Source: SXRF01 sp038043465 (lineage in GTDB: Bacteria; Pseudomonadota; Alphaproteobacteria; Rickettsiales; SXRF01). From it: 64,000 nt of DNA. Under the pieces are notes generated by a model. The model worked only from the letters and a program-made list of their open reading frames with translations, was not told the origin of the DNA and did no database searches. Positions 53,045 through 60,482 of the stretch are shown here, piece by piece. The stretch is taken from contig JBBTBX010000005.1 of assembly GCA_038043465.1 (NCBI GenBank), forward strand, positions 62,001 to 126,000, in the 5' to 3' direction. The stretch's first letter is position 1. Each line of letters begins with the position of its first letter. Both the position numbers and the translations under genes were made by a program.

Positions 53045-54085
53045 ATGAGGCTGCGCACCTTCACCGCCACCGACATGCCGGCTGCAATGCAGATGGTGCG
53101 TGATGCGCTCGGCGATGATGCGATTATTCTTAACACCAAACCCGGCGAAAACTATGTAACCGTTACCGCCGCGATTGAGGAGGATGCACCTCCGTCATTG
53201 CGAGGAGGCATAGCCGACGTGGCAATCCAGAAAAACAAAGGCTGGATTGCTTCACCACAAGAAAGAATTGTGGTTCGCAATGACGACCAACTAATTTCCG
53301 ACATAAAATTCGAACTGCAGAACACTCTGCGCTTCCATAATCTTCCGGAAATACTGGTAGCAAAATTACTGCAAAAAATAACCATCAACGATTTTAACGA
53401 AATTATAGAAAAATATCGTGGTTCTGATGAGTTATTCCGCCCTGCCCTGGAAAGGCTGCTTGCCCGCAATTTTGTTTTTGAACCTCTGCGCTTTTCCACA
53501 AATGATATGCGGATAATGCTGATTGGCACGCCCGGGATAGGAAAAACTCTGACCATAGCCAAACTGGCTACCAAACTGGCTATGGGCAAACAATCACTTG
53601 TAGTGATCACCACCGATACCAACCGCGCAGGCGGCATTGAGCAGCTCTCAGCCTTCACTTCAATTCTGAATGTAGAATTACAGGTGGCGGAAACCCTAAA
53701 GGAACTTCAGGAAATCACTATATCTATACCAATAAAAACCCGTGTCCTGATCGATACCCCCGGTTGTTCGCCATATGACCATAAGGAGTTTGCGGAATTG
53801 AAAAATATTGCCAGTATAGAAAATGTAGAACCGATATTAGTTATGCCAGCGGGCGGTGATAGCCTGGAAGCGATAGACATGTTGGAAATCTTCAGCGAGA
53901 TAAGAATACGCCGCTTGCTCATCACCAGATGTGATACCACACGGCGTTTCGGAGGAATTATGGCAGCAGCACTTACTCACGGCCTCAGCTTCTGCAATAT
54001 AAGCCGTAGTGGCAGCATTACCGATACATTACTAGCACTGGAACCGGGATTACTGGCGCAAATGTTGCTAAGATATAGAACGTAA
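53045..54085 (+). CDS. flhF: Flagellar GTPase FlhF
   Basis: SRP-type GTPase that positions the flagellum. The N-terminal start MRLRTFTATDMPAAMQMVRD is typical. The G domain has IGTPGIGKTLTIAKLA (G1, about 159-174), TTDTNRAGGIEQL (G2), VLIDTPGC (G3, with Asp-Thr-Pro-Gly) and LLITRCDTTRRFGG (G4 region). Residues about 50-80 are encoded by an in-frame palindromic repeat, lying in the variable linker after the N-terminal segment. GAGGA precedes the ATG. Its partner FlhG is encoded next. Confidence 0.93.
   Translation: MRLRTFTATDMPAAMQMVRDALGDDAIILNTKPGENYVTVTAAIEEDAPPSLRGGIADVAIQKNKGWIASPQERIVVRNDDQLISDIKFELQNTLRFHNLPEILVAKLLQKITINDFNEIIEKYRGSDELFRPALERLLARNFVFEPLRFSTNDMRIMLIGTPGIGKTLTIAKLATKLAMGKQSLVVITTDTNRAGGIEQLSAFTSILNVELQVAETLKELQEITISIPIKTRVLIDTPGCSPYDHKEFAELKNIASIENVEPILVMPAGGDSLEAIDMLEIFSEIRIRRLLITRCDTTRRFGGIMAAALTHGLSFCNISRSGSITDTLLALEPGLLAQMLLRYRT
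53194..53284. repeat. GTCATTGCGAG...CGCAATGAC element inside flhF
   Basis: GTCATTGCGAGGAGGC ... GACGTGGCAATCCAG ... CTGGATTGCTTC ... TTCGCAATGAC: the same element as at 11979-12069, translated as SLRGGIADVAIQKNKG, then WIASPQERIVVRND. Confidence 0.88.
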
Positions 54086-54107
54086 ATAATAAATTAAAGG
54101 ATGTAAT

Positions 54108-54860
54108 ATGAGTGAAACCAGACAGAATTTAATTGCAGTAGCTTCCGGCAAGGGTGGAGTTGGCAAAACCTGGCTTTCCGTCACCCTCGCCCATCTGATA
54201 GCCCGTTCTGGTCGCAGCGTGTTATTATTTGATGGCGATATTGGTCTTGCCAATGTCGATGTCCAGCTTGGTCTTACACCTGGGCGTGATTTGAGCAGCG
54301 TACTTTCCGGCCGCAGCACTCTTAAAGAAGCGGTAACGCATTACGCCGAAGGTGGCTTTGACATAATCGCCGGACGCTCCGGTTCAGCCTCGCTTGCCAC
54401 CATGCCGCTGGAAAAACTGGCAACCATCGCGGGTGCGCTACGCGTCATGCAGAATGATTATGATTTTGTGATTATCGATCTCGGAGCCGGCATCGAGCAG
54501 CATGTGCAATATCTGGCGGGACTAGCCTCACGCTGCCTTGTGGTGCTTACCGATGAGCCAACCTCACTCACCGATGCTTACGCTTTCATAAAAATCACGC
54601 AAGGTAACAAGCCAGCGCCGGAAATTGGCATTGTGGTGAATCAGGCAGCAACCCAGAAAGAAGGTGATGCCACCTATCAGGCGATTAATAAAGCCTGCAA
54701 TAATTTTCTTGGCATGTCGCCGCCACTGATGGGTATAATCCGCCGTGATAATAAGGTAAAAGACAGCATCCGCAGCCAGAAATCCCTGCTCATCAAAGCC
54801 CCGCATTCCACCGCCGCCACCGATGCCGCCCTTATTTCAATAAAACTGATGCAGAGATAG
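54108..54860 (+). CDS. flhG: MinD-like flagellar number regulator FlhG/FleN
   Basis: A 250-residue ParA/MinD ATPase. Deviant Walker A ASGKGGVGKTWLSVTLAHL (about 12-30), Walker A' LFDGDIGLANVDVQLG, and FVIIDLGAGIEQHVQYL. It works with FlhF to set flagellar number and place. It follows flhF by 22 nt with AAGGATG before the ATG. The membrane-targeting C-terminal helix is short. Confidence 0.92.
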   Translation: MSETRQNLIAVASGKGGVGKTWLSVTLAHLIARSGRSVLLFDGDIGLANVDVQLGLTPGRDLSSVLSGRSTLKEAVTHYAEGGFDIIAGRSGSASLATMPLEKLATIAGALRVMQNDYDFVIIDLGAGIEQHVQYLAGLASRCLVVLTDEPTSLTDAYAFIKITQGNKPAPEIGIVVNQAATQKEGDATYQAINKACNNFLGMSPPLMGIIRRDNKVKDSIRSQKSLLIKAPHSTAATDAALISIKLMQR

Positions 54861-54872
54861 ATAATAGGTTAT

Positions 54873-54988
54873 TGTCATACCGAGCTTGCCGAGGTATCTT
54901 CTCTTCTGTCATACCGCCGTATGGCGGTATCCGGTTTATAATTTTAGTTGTATTTTGTGCCAGACCCCGCAATAAATGCGGGGTGACA
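54873..54988. repeat. Cluster of three different GTCAT-type hairpins
   Basis: GTCATACCGAGCTTGCCGAG (54873-54897), GTCATACCGCC ... GGCGGTATCC (54908-54933) and CAGACCCCGC ... GCGGGGTGAC (54959-54987) stand side by side after flhG. Each type recurs elsewhere in the window. Confidence 0.75.
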
Positions 54989-55011
54989 AGCTTATTATTT
55001 ATGGAAAAACT

Positions 55012-55134
55012 ATGACTAAGAAAAAACCAAAACTTATAAAATGGGATTCTGCAAAATATCTTAAAACGGAAATTGCTAAAGTTCATAGAACTATTACCCG
55101 TGCGCGTGATTTATGGTCGATCTCCGTCTCATAA
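55012..55134 (+). pseudogene. 40-codon ORF, possible antitoxin remnant
   Basis: A 40-residue frame (MTKKKPKLIKWDSAKYLKTE then IAKVHRTITRARDLWSISVS). The KWDSAKYLKTE segment resembles the N-terminus of HigA-type addiction-module antidote proteins (KWDPAEYLxTE), but the rest of such a protein is missing and the frame ends inside the fliK-like gene. It may be a decayed remnant or a chance ORF. Confidence 0.3.
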
Positions 55135-56903
55135 CCATCCTCCCACCGCAGCCGGTGCAAGGTGTGCAGCAGCCACAGGTTACCGGCAACCAGTCAGGGC
55201 AGGTTACAGTTGCCACACTTCCGGTAGGCTCGGTTTTAAGCGGGTTTATCATCAACCGCGACAGCAGTGGCAACCCGGTACTACGTACCGAAAAAGGCGA
55301 TATAATTTTTTCCAGCAATTTTTTCCTGAAAATCGGCAGCGAAATCACCATCCGTATTGAACAAAGCGCGGGTAGCAATACAGCCCATATACTCTCGGTT
55401 AATGGACAAGATCCGGAAATAGCCGTGCAACAATCCGGCTTCACGCCGGAACCTGAAGTTATAGTCAGCGAAAATCTACGAAAACCCGCACCAACAATCA
55501 CAAATCCAACAAATGCCGGCGCAACGACTGTAACATCAGCTCAATCTTCCTCCCCTACAATCACCATTACCGGAACTATAATCTCTCCTGTCACTACCCA
55601 AGCCGACGCGAAAACTTCCGGCATTAATCAAAATAGCTTCGCACCTGCCAACACGATACTTCCAAACGGATCACAATTATCTCTTAAAATAGTTGATATC
55701 TCAAAACCGGCACCAATAATATCACCAGTTACAAACTCCTCAGGGCAGCAAACACAATCTCTCACGCCATCACCAACATCACCACCAACCCAGCAACCAA
55801 ATACATCTAATCCAATATCTACCCCATATGCTACTTACGCCAAAAATTCCGCCACAATCCCTTATCCATCCGGGAATACCGGAGCTTTGCCGACCCAGCA
55901 ACCACCTAGCCAGACATCAGCACCATTACCCACGAATTTAACATCCGCACCTCAGACCGGACAACAAATCGTCGCAACAGTAATCAGCAATGATCCAAAC
56001 GGCGAAGCAATTGTGCAAACCCCACTTGGCATAATCCGCCTGCAGGCAGGAACGCAACTTCCGATAGGAAGCCATGTAACCTTTGAAATCGCACAAATCC
56101 AAACCCCGGAAGAACTGGCCTATACTAATAACCAGCAACTAGTAACTAGTAACTATACGACCCCCGCCCCACTCACCCAGCTTGCCAGAACTCCCGGCGC
56201 ACTTTCTAATATTTTTACCTTAATTTCCGGTCTGCAAACAAATGATGCCCTTAATTTTATAAATAATAATATTCCAACAATCACCAGGCCACCATTCGGA
56301 CAAAACCCAAATGAAAGTACCGGCCAGAATAATATACTGACATCGCTTTTCCGATTTGCTGCGACGTTAAAAAGCGGTGATTTCCGCGAATGGCTGGGAC
56401 GTGGAAATACAAAATGGCTGGAAGACAATGGTCATGAAAATCTGCTGAAAAAAGCCGAAGGCGAATTTATGTCCCTCGCCCGCCAGTTTGTTGATGTACC
56501 GCCGCGTAGCTGGCAATCGCTGTTTTTCCCGATAGCAATTGCTGGAGAATTGCAACAGACCCGCTTGTTTGTTAAGCGCGATCGCAAACAAAAGGAAAAT
56601 AACGGAAATGTAACTAGTGAAGAAAATACCCGTTTCGTGCTGGAGATGGATTTATCACAGCTTGGCGAAATGCAGATGGATGGCTTTGTCCGCAACCACA
56701 GCAATAATGTTCAATTTGACCTTATAATCCGCAGCTTAACCAAGTTTTCTCAAGAAATTGAAAATGATATATTGAATATATACAACAATATCGGCGAACT
56801 AACAGGCTATAAAGGCAGCCTGTCATTTCAGACAGTAAAAGAATTCACCGTAAATCCCATGGAAGAAATTATAAAAGATAATCATGAGAATGTGATTATT
56901 TAG
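55113..56903 (+). CDS. fliK: FliK-like flagellar hook-length control protein
   Basis: A 596-residue protein at the end of the flagellar cluster. There is a beta-rich N-terminus (VATLPVGSVLSGFIINRDSS), a long Pro/Thr/Ser/Gln-rich spacer (about 120-290, typical of FliK rulers), a second beta domain (IVATVISNDPNGEAIVQTPL) and a conserved C-terminal domain (FPIAIAGELQQTRLFVKRD, RFVLEMDLSQLGEMQMDGFV, NVQFDLIIRSL). The identification is by composition, position and C-terminal pattern. A heptad run encodes residues about 338-349. Confidence 0.7.
   Translation: MVDLRLITILPPQPVQGVQQPQVTGNQSGQVTVATLPVGSVLSGFIINRDSSGNPVLRTEKGDIIFSSNFFLKIGSEITIRIEQSAGSNTAHILSVNGQDPEIAVQQSGFTPEPEVIVSENLRKPAPTITNPTNAGATTVTSAQSSSPTITITGTIISPVTTQADAKTSGINQNSFAPANTILPNGSQLSLKIVDISKPAPIISPVTNSSGQQTQSLTPSPTSPPTQQPNTSNPISTPYATYAKNSATIPYPSGNTGALPTQQPPSQTSAPLPTNLTSAPQTGQQIVATVISNDPNGEAIVQTPLGIIRLQAGTQLPIGSHVTFEIAQIQTPEELAYTNNQQLVTSNYTTPAPLTQLARTPGALSNIFTLISGLQTNDALNFINNNIPTITRPPFGQNPNESTGQNNILTSLFRFAATLKSGDFREWLGRGNTKWLEDNGHENLLKKAEGEFMSLARQFVDVPPRSWQSLFFPIAIAGELQQTRLFVKRDRKQKENNGNVTSEENTRFVLEMDLSQLGEMQMDGFVRNHSNNVQFDLIIRSLTKFSQEIENDILNIYNNIGELTGYKGSLSFQTVKEFTVNPMEEIIKDNHENVII
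56124..56158. repeat. Heptad array inside the fliK-like gene
   Basis: ACTAATA ACCAGCA ACTAGTA ACTAGTA ACTATAC, period 7, translated as YTNNQQLVTSNYTT. Confidence 0.7.
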
Positions 56904-56912
56904 CCAGCCTTC

Positions 56913-57004
56913 GTCATCCTGTGGATAGGCGACAGCCTATAGCACAGGATCTGTTCACAATTTGCTGAGATCCTGTGCAGTCGCTTCGCGCCTCACAGGA
57001 TGAC
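56913..57004. repeat. GTCATCCTGTG...CACAGGATGAC palindromic element
   Basis: A 92-bp element with perfect ends GTCATCCTGTG and CACAGGATGAC, and two internal hairpins (CCTGTGGATAGGCGACAGCC and the CTGTGCAGTCGC part). It lies 10 nt after the fliK stop. It is the best-preserved copy of the family inserted in gltB. Confidence 0.9.
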
Positions 57005-57063
57005 ACCAATCCTAAAACCCGCTCGGGCAAACTTCATCGCAAACACATAGCCCATATCATTTA

Positions 57064-58467
57064 TTATTTATAGCAATGACCAACTCCACCACCAGTGCCA
57101 CCACCCGGAATAAAGCCACCGCCACTATCTGGTGGGAATAAAGGAGGAGTGCCAGCAGTGCCAGGTGTAGATCCATGTTCGAACGCACCTATATCATAGC
57201 CTGCTCCTACTGGGCGTGCGCCAGCTTGATAGTCGCCCGTCACTTGTGACAGGGTAATTCCCTTATCAATGGCAGGTGAAGATGCCTGTAGTTTGAAATC
57301 AGGAGAGCCAGAAAACGTGGATGCCGCACCCAAAAACTGTGGTTCGGCTGTGAAATTTCCGGATTGAGTGTAGTGAACTCCCTCGGTTCCGTTAGGACCG
57401 AACATGCGCTTGGCCCCCGCCCCGGATTCATAAAATAAGTTGTTATTAATAACATGCCCTGTTCCCTCAGAACCAAGGCTTACAAAACTAACGCCATTGG
57501 TGCTACTGCCAGGCATTTTTGTACCGTTCTCGTAGAAAATATTATTGATAATTTTGTTATTCGTCGCCCATTGTTGCCATAGGACAACGGCAGGACCATA
57601 GTGCTGATAGGCAATTGTGTTATTGGCAATAAGCCAGCCTGACGCTCCAGCAAAACTTTCGTGTGCCCCCCTCTTTCCATGCTTTCCGTCTGGACCAGCT
57701 CCACCATATAGCTCCATAAACCACGGATAACCTGCCACCTGAATACCGTTGCTAAGGTTGTCGTAGACAAGGTTGTTTGTGATTACATAATTAGACCCTG
57801 TGATGTACATGCCATGATCTTTGTTACAGCTATATTCATTGCCACCGGTGACTCCAGCTGCAATATCCGCTGCGCAGCCAGCAAAATGACCATTGTGAGT
57901 AATGCGGTTGCGGTTAATGAAAACATTTCTCATATTACCAAGAATTCCGTTAGCTTTACTATGGTGTATCCAGTTTCCCTGGATAACCACGTTAAATACA
58001 CTATTTAGACGCATTCCATTCAGGCAGTTACGGATTTCAAAACCTTCTATAGTGATATCACCCATAGGAACTTCGGTTATGTCTCCGTCAGCATGCGTCA
58101 TTCTGCCAGTACTTTCGACAAAAACCCCATGATAAGCATAATTAGTAGAACTGCAGTCAATAACCGGCAATTCGCCAACTACACCAAGGAGCTTGGTGTT
58201 GGATTTCTTTATATGGATATTTCGGGTTTCATTATATACCCCGCCATGAACATACACCGTATCCCCTTCACTCAACCGGCTGACCGCATAGGCAATTGTC
58301 CTAAACGGTGCAGCCTGAGATCCATTGTTTGAATCATTGCCCGTTGTCGCTACATAATAATCACCGGCATGAGCAGATACGGACAGTAACGGGCTAAGCA
58401 CCAGTGCTGCTATCAGTATGAGAAGCGATGAGAGCTTTTTAGAGTGGGGGGGGGGAGAATCTAACAT
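57064..58467 (-). CDS. Secreted right-handed beta-helix protein (DUF1565-like)
   Basis: A 467-residue exported protein: signal peptide (KKLSSLLILIAALVLSPLLS, cleavage after AHA), then DYYVATTGNDSNNGSQAAPF plus RTIAYAVSRLSEGDTVYVHG, a DUF1565/pectate-lyase-like opening, and many beta-helix coils (ITIEGFEIRNCLNGMRLNSV, YVITNNLVYDNLSNGIQVAG, ATNNKIINNIFYENG). The end is a Gly/Pro-rich tail. It may be a polysaccharide-binding or -cleaving surface protein. Codons 5-8 are part of a C(10) tract, so expression may be phase-variable. An alternative ATG at 58480 is in another frame and would be in frame with C(9). Confidence 0.85.
   Translation of the reverse strand: MLDSPPPHSKKLSSLLILIAALVLSPLLSVSAHAGDYYVATTGNDSNNGSQAAPFRTIAYAVSRLSEGDTVYVHGGVYNETRNIHIKKSNTKLLGVVGELPVIDCSSTNYAYHGVFVESTGRMTHADGDITEVPMGDITIEGFEIRNCLNGMRLNSVFNVVIQGNWIHHSKANGILGNMRNVFINRNRITHNGHFAGCAADIAAGVTGGNEYSCNKDHGMYITGSNYVITNNLVYDNLSNGIQVAGYPWFMELYGGAGPDGKHGKRGAHESFAGASGWLIANNTIAYQHYGPAVVLWQQWATNNKIINNIFYENGTKMPGSSTNGVSFVSLGSEGTGHVINNNLFYESGAGAKRMFGPNGTEGVHYTQSGNFTAEPQFLGAASTFSGSPDFKLQASSPAIDKGITLSQVTGDYQAGARPVGAGYDIGAFEHGSTPGTAGTPPLFPPDSGGGFIPGGGTGGGVGHCYK
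58446..58455. repeat. Poly-G/C(10) homopolymer at the gene start
   Basis: Ten consecutive G on the + strand (C on the coding strand), 12 nt after the start codon of the beta-helix gene. It is the longest G/C homopolymer noticed in the window, and a typical substrate for slipped-strand mispairing. Confidence 0.9.
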
Positions 58468-58958
58468 AACTGGAAGTCATAAAATGTTACCCGCAAATTT
58501 AGAGGAATACTCAACACAATACCCGTCCATTATATTATTACTTAAGTGTTAATGCAATGGTTAGTTGTATAAATGCGGTGTGAAAAATTCCAAAAAACTT
58601 TCCACTTCCGGAACAATTATCGATAATTCATTCTGCTATTACCATGCCACATTATGCAGAGATGGAAATCTTCTAATCAATAAAATTCGCGAAAGGGTAA
58701 TAGATAGCTGATTATTGACATGATTATTTATAGTTTAGGATATATCTTATTTTTCTTGAGATATTTCCTGTTTTATGTAATGTATGCATTCCTAACCATT
58801 TAAGAATATCAATAAAAATCAAGCAATGAAATTAAGAAAAAAGGTCGAAACAATCTCCATATAGATAACAAACAACCATCGGTTTTTAGATAAGAAAATT
58901 GATAAATAATACATAATACTTTGTCATTTAATTAACAGTAAAAGTTAAGGATTGTAAA
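58468..58958. other. AT-rich noncoding region
   Basis: About 490 bp between the beta-helix gene (-) and the 58959 gene (+). It is strongly AT-rich with no convincing ORF. It must contain promoters in both directions. AAGGATTG just before 58959 serves as the Shine-Dalgarno of that gene. I see no tRNA, hairpin family or heptad array in it. Confidence 0.6.
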
Positions 58959-59435
58959 ATGCCAAAAGATAGCCACACCCCTCCACACCATGATTCTCAA
59001 AGTTATTCACATAAAAAAACCTCCTCAGAATCTCTGATATGGCTGGAAAAAGCCATGGGCAACGCCTGCGGAGAAACGGCTTTATGGGTAGCAGTCATCA
59101 CTCAGGCTATGATGGACGCGCTGAGCCGCTGCAAAAAATCTGAATCAATATATAGCAAACAAGAGGCTATACGCTGGCTCACAGGTAACAGCAAAGACTT
59201 TAATGATGTCTGCCTGTGCGCTGGAATGAACCCGGATTATGTACGGCGCAAGGCAAAAAAAATAATAGCTTCACCCAGGAATTGGCGCGCAGAAGCCGGG
59301 AAAGGCAGCCGTTATCATGAACGTAAAAAATACCGGGAAAAGCAGCGAACCAAAGCTGAAAAACCTGAAAATAGCACGAATTCTAAGGCTCAGATCATCA
59401 TGCTACCAAATCTCCAGAATATTTTAAAAATATAA
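58959..59435 (+). CDS. Hypothetical protein upstream of the T4SS genes
   Basis: A 158-residue basic protein. The centre (KQEAIRWLTGNSKDFNDVCLCAGMNPDYVRRKAKKI, shown here only by its key parts EAIRWL, DFNDVC, GMNPDYVRRK) resembles small phage-type HTH proteins that end in a DPxxVR helix, so DNA binding is possible. The N-terminus is His/Ser-rich and the C-terminus very Lys/Arg-rich. Twelve nt separate it from the next gene, so they form an operon. Confidence 0.6.
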   Translation: MPKDSHTPPHHDSQSYSHKKTSSESLIWLEKAMGNACGETALWVAVITQAMMDALSRCKKSESIYSKQEAIRWLTGNSKDFNDVCLCAGMNPDYVRRKAKKIIASPRNWRAEAGKGSRYHERKKYREKQRTKAEKPENSTNSKAQIIMLPNLQNILKI

Positions 59436-59447
59436 AATAATAATAAT

Positions 59448-59975
59448 ATGAGAAAAACACCATCTGACACTCCCTTGACAAACCCTAAAATATTAAGCTT
59501 TTCCCGTCGCCGTGGTCGTCCAAAAATTAATCGTCCGATGCTGGATACAGGAACGCCAGAAACCGTAATGAAAAGGCTGCAAGGAATCACTACAGAAGCA
59601 TTGGATATATGCCTGGAGAAAGAAATCATTACCCAGCATCAACACTGGTGCGGCATGCACCTGCGCTGGCTATATACTTTACGTTATGGCGTTCCGAGTG
59701 TGCGCGCAACCAACCTGTCCGACATAGAGAATCATGAATCCAAATCATCCGATTATGAAGACCCGCTATGGCGTGCAGCCCGTGAAAAAGAATATAATGA
59801 TGCGGTGAATATGCTCACCAAATCCGGATATTCATTATTATTAATAAATTTATGTGTATATAACGATCTTCCCCGCCTTTTCCCCGTCCAGACCGGTAAA
59901 TCCACAGAATACAAGGAAATAACAGAGAAAATAAGCTCTGGCCTTAATATTCTTATAAAATTATGGAAAAAATAA
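59448..59975 (+). CDS. Hypothetical protein upstream of virB3
   Basis: A 175-residue protein starting with a basic RRRGRPKINRP stretch (AT-hook-like RGRP core), then a helical region with ITQHQHWCGMHLRWLYTLRYG and a C-terminal LLINLCVYNDLPRLFP. Family not recognised. The basic N-terminus suggests nucleic acid binding. With the gene before it, it could regulate or accompany the type IV secretion genes; this is inferred from position only. Confidence 0.6.
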   Translation: MRKTPSDTPLTNPKILSFSRRRGRPKINRPMLDTGTPETVMKRLQGITTEALDICLEKEIITQHQHWCGMHLRWLYTLRYGVPSVRATNLSDIENHESKSSDYEDPLWRAAREKEYNDAVNMLTKSGYSLLLINLCVYNDLPRLFPVQTGKSTEYKEITEKISSGLNILIKLWKK

Positions 59976-60159
59976 AACTGACATAAATCTGACACAATTC
60001 TATGCTAAACTCCTAAACAGTTGCTGCATTTATTGTTTATTAAGTAAATAATTATAGAATTATAAGCTGTTAGCATAGCAACTTATTTATAATCTCTGTC
60101 GAAGCAAAACAGCCATAGTAGAGATTATGAACAAGTTTAAGGAGGATTAAGGAGAGGTT

Positions 60160-60462
60160 ATGTCAAGTTCAAGCCGTCTGCAATCAGACCCCGTGTTTCA
60201 GGGTCTCACACGCCCAACTATGATTCTGGGTGTCAGCTTCTATTATTTCGTATTTAATGCCGGAACTAATCTTATAGCGTTTATTAATACATCGAATTTC
60301 GTATTTATAATGGTATCTGGTCCAATTATTCATCTTATGGGTTACTATCTTTGTATGAAAGAACCACGCGCGGTTGAAATGTTCGTGCTTAAAGTAAATA
60401 AGGGATTTAAGTGCATTAATAAAAATTTTCATGGTCAAAGAAATTCTTATGATCCTTATTAA
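60160..60462 (+). CDS. virB3: Type IV secretion protein VirB3
   Basis: A 100-residue inner-membrane protein: SDPVFQGLTRPTMILGVSFY is the VirB3/TrbD signature, followed by a second hydrophobic segment (FVFIMVSGPIIHLMGYYLC) and a basic tail. VirB3 works with the VirB4 ATPase in T4SS assembly. Two Shine-Dalgarno-like sequences stand in tandem (AAGGAGG and AAGGAGAGG) just before the ATG. Confidence 0.92.
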   Translation: MSSSSRLQSDPVFQGLTRPTMILGVSFYYFVFNAGTNLIAFINTSNFVFIMVSGPIIHLMGYYLCMKEPRAVEMFVLKVNKGFKCINKNFHGQRNSYDPY

Positions 60463-60482
60463 ATTATGGTATATGGGAAATT

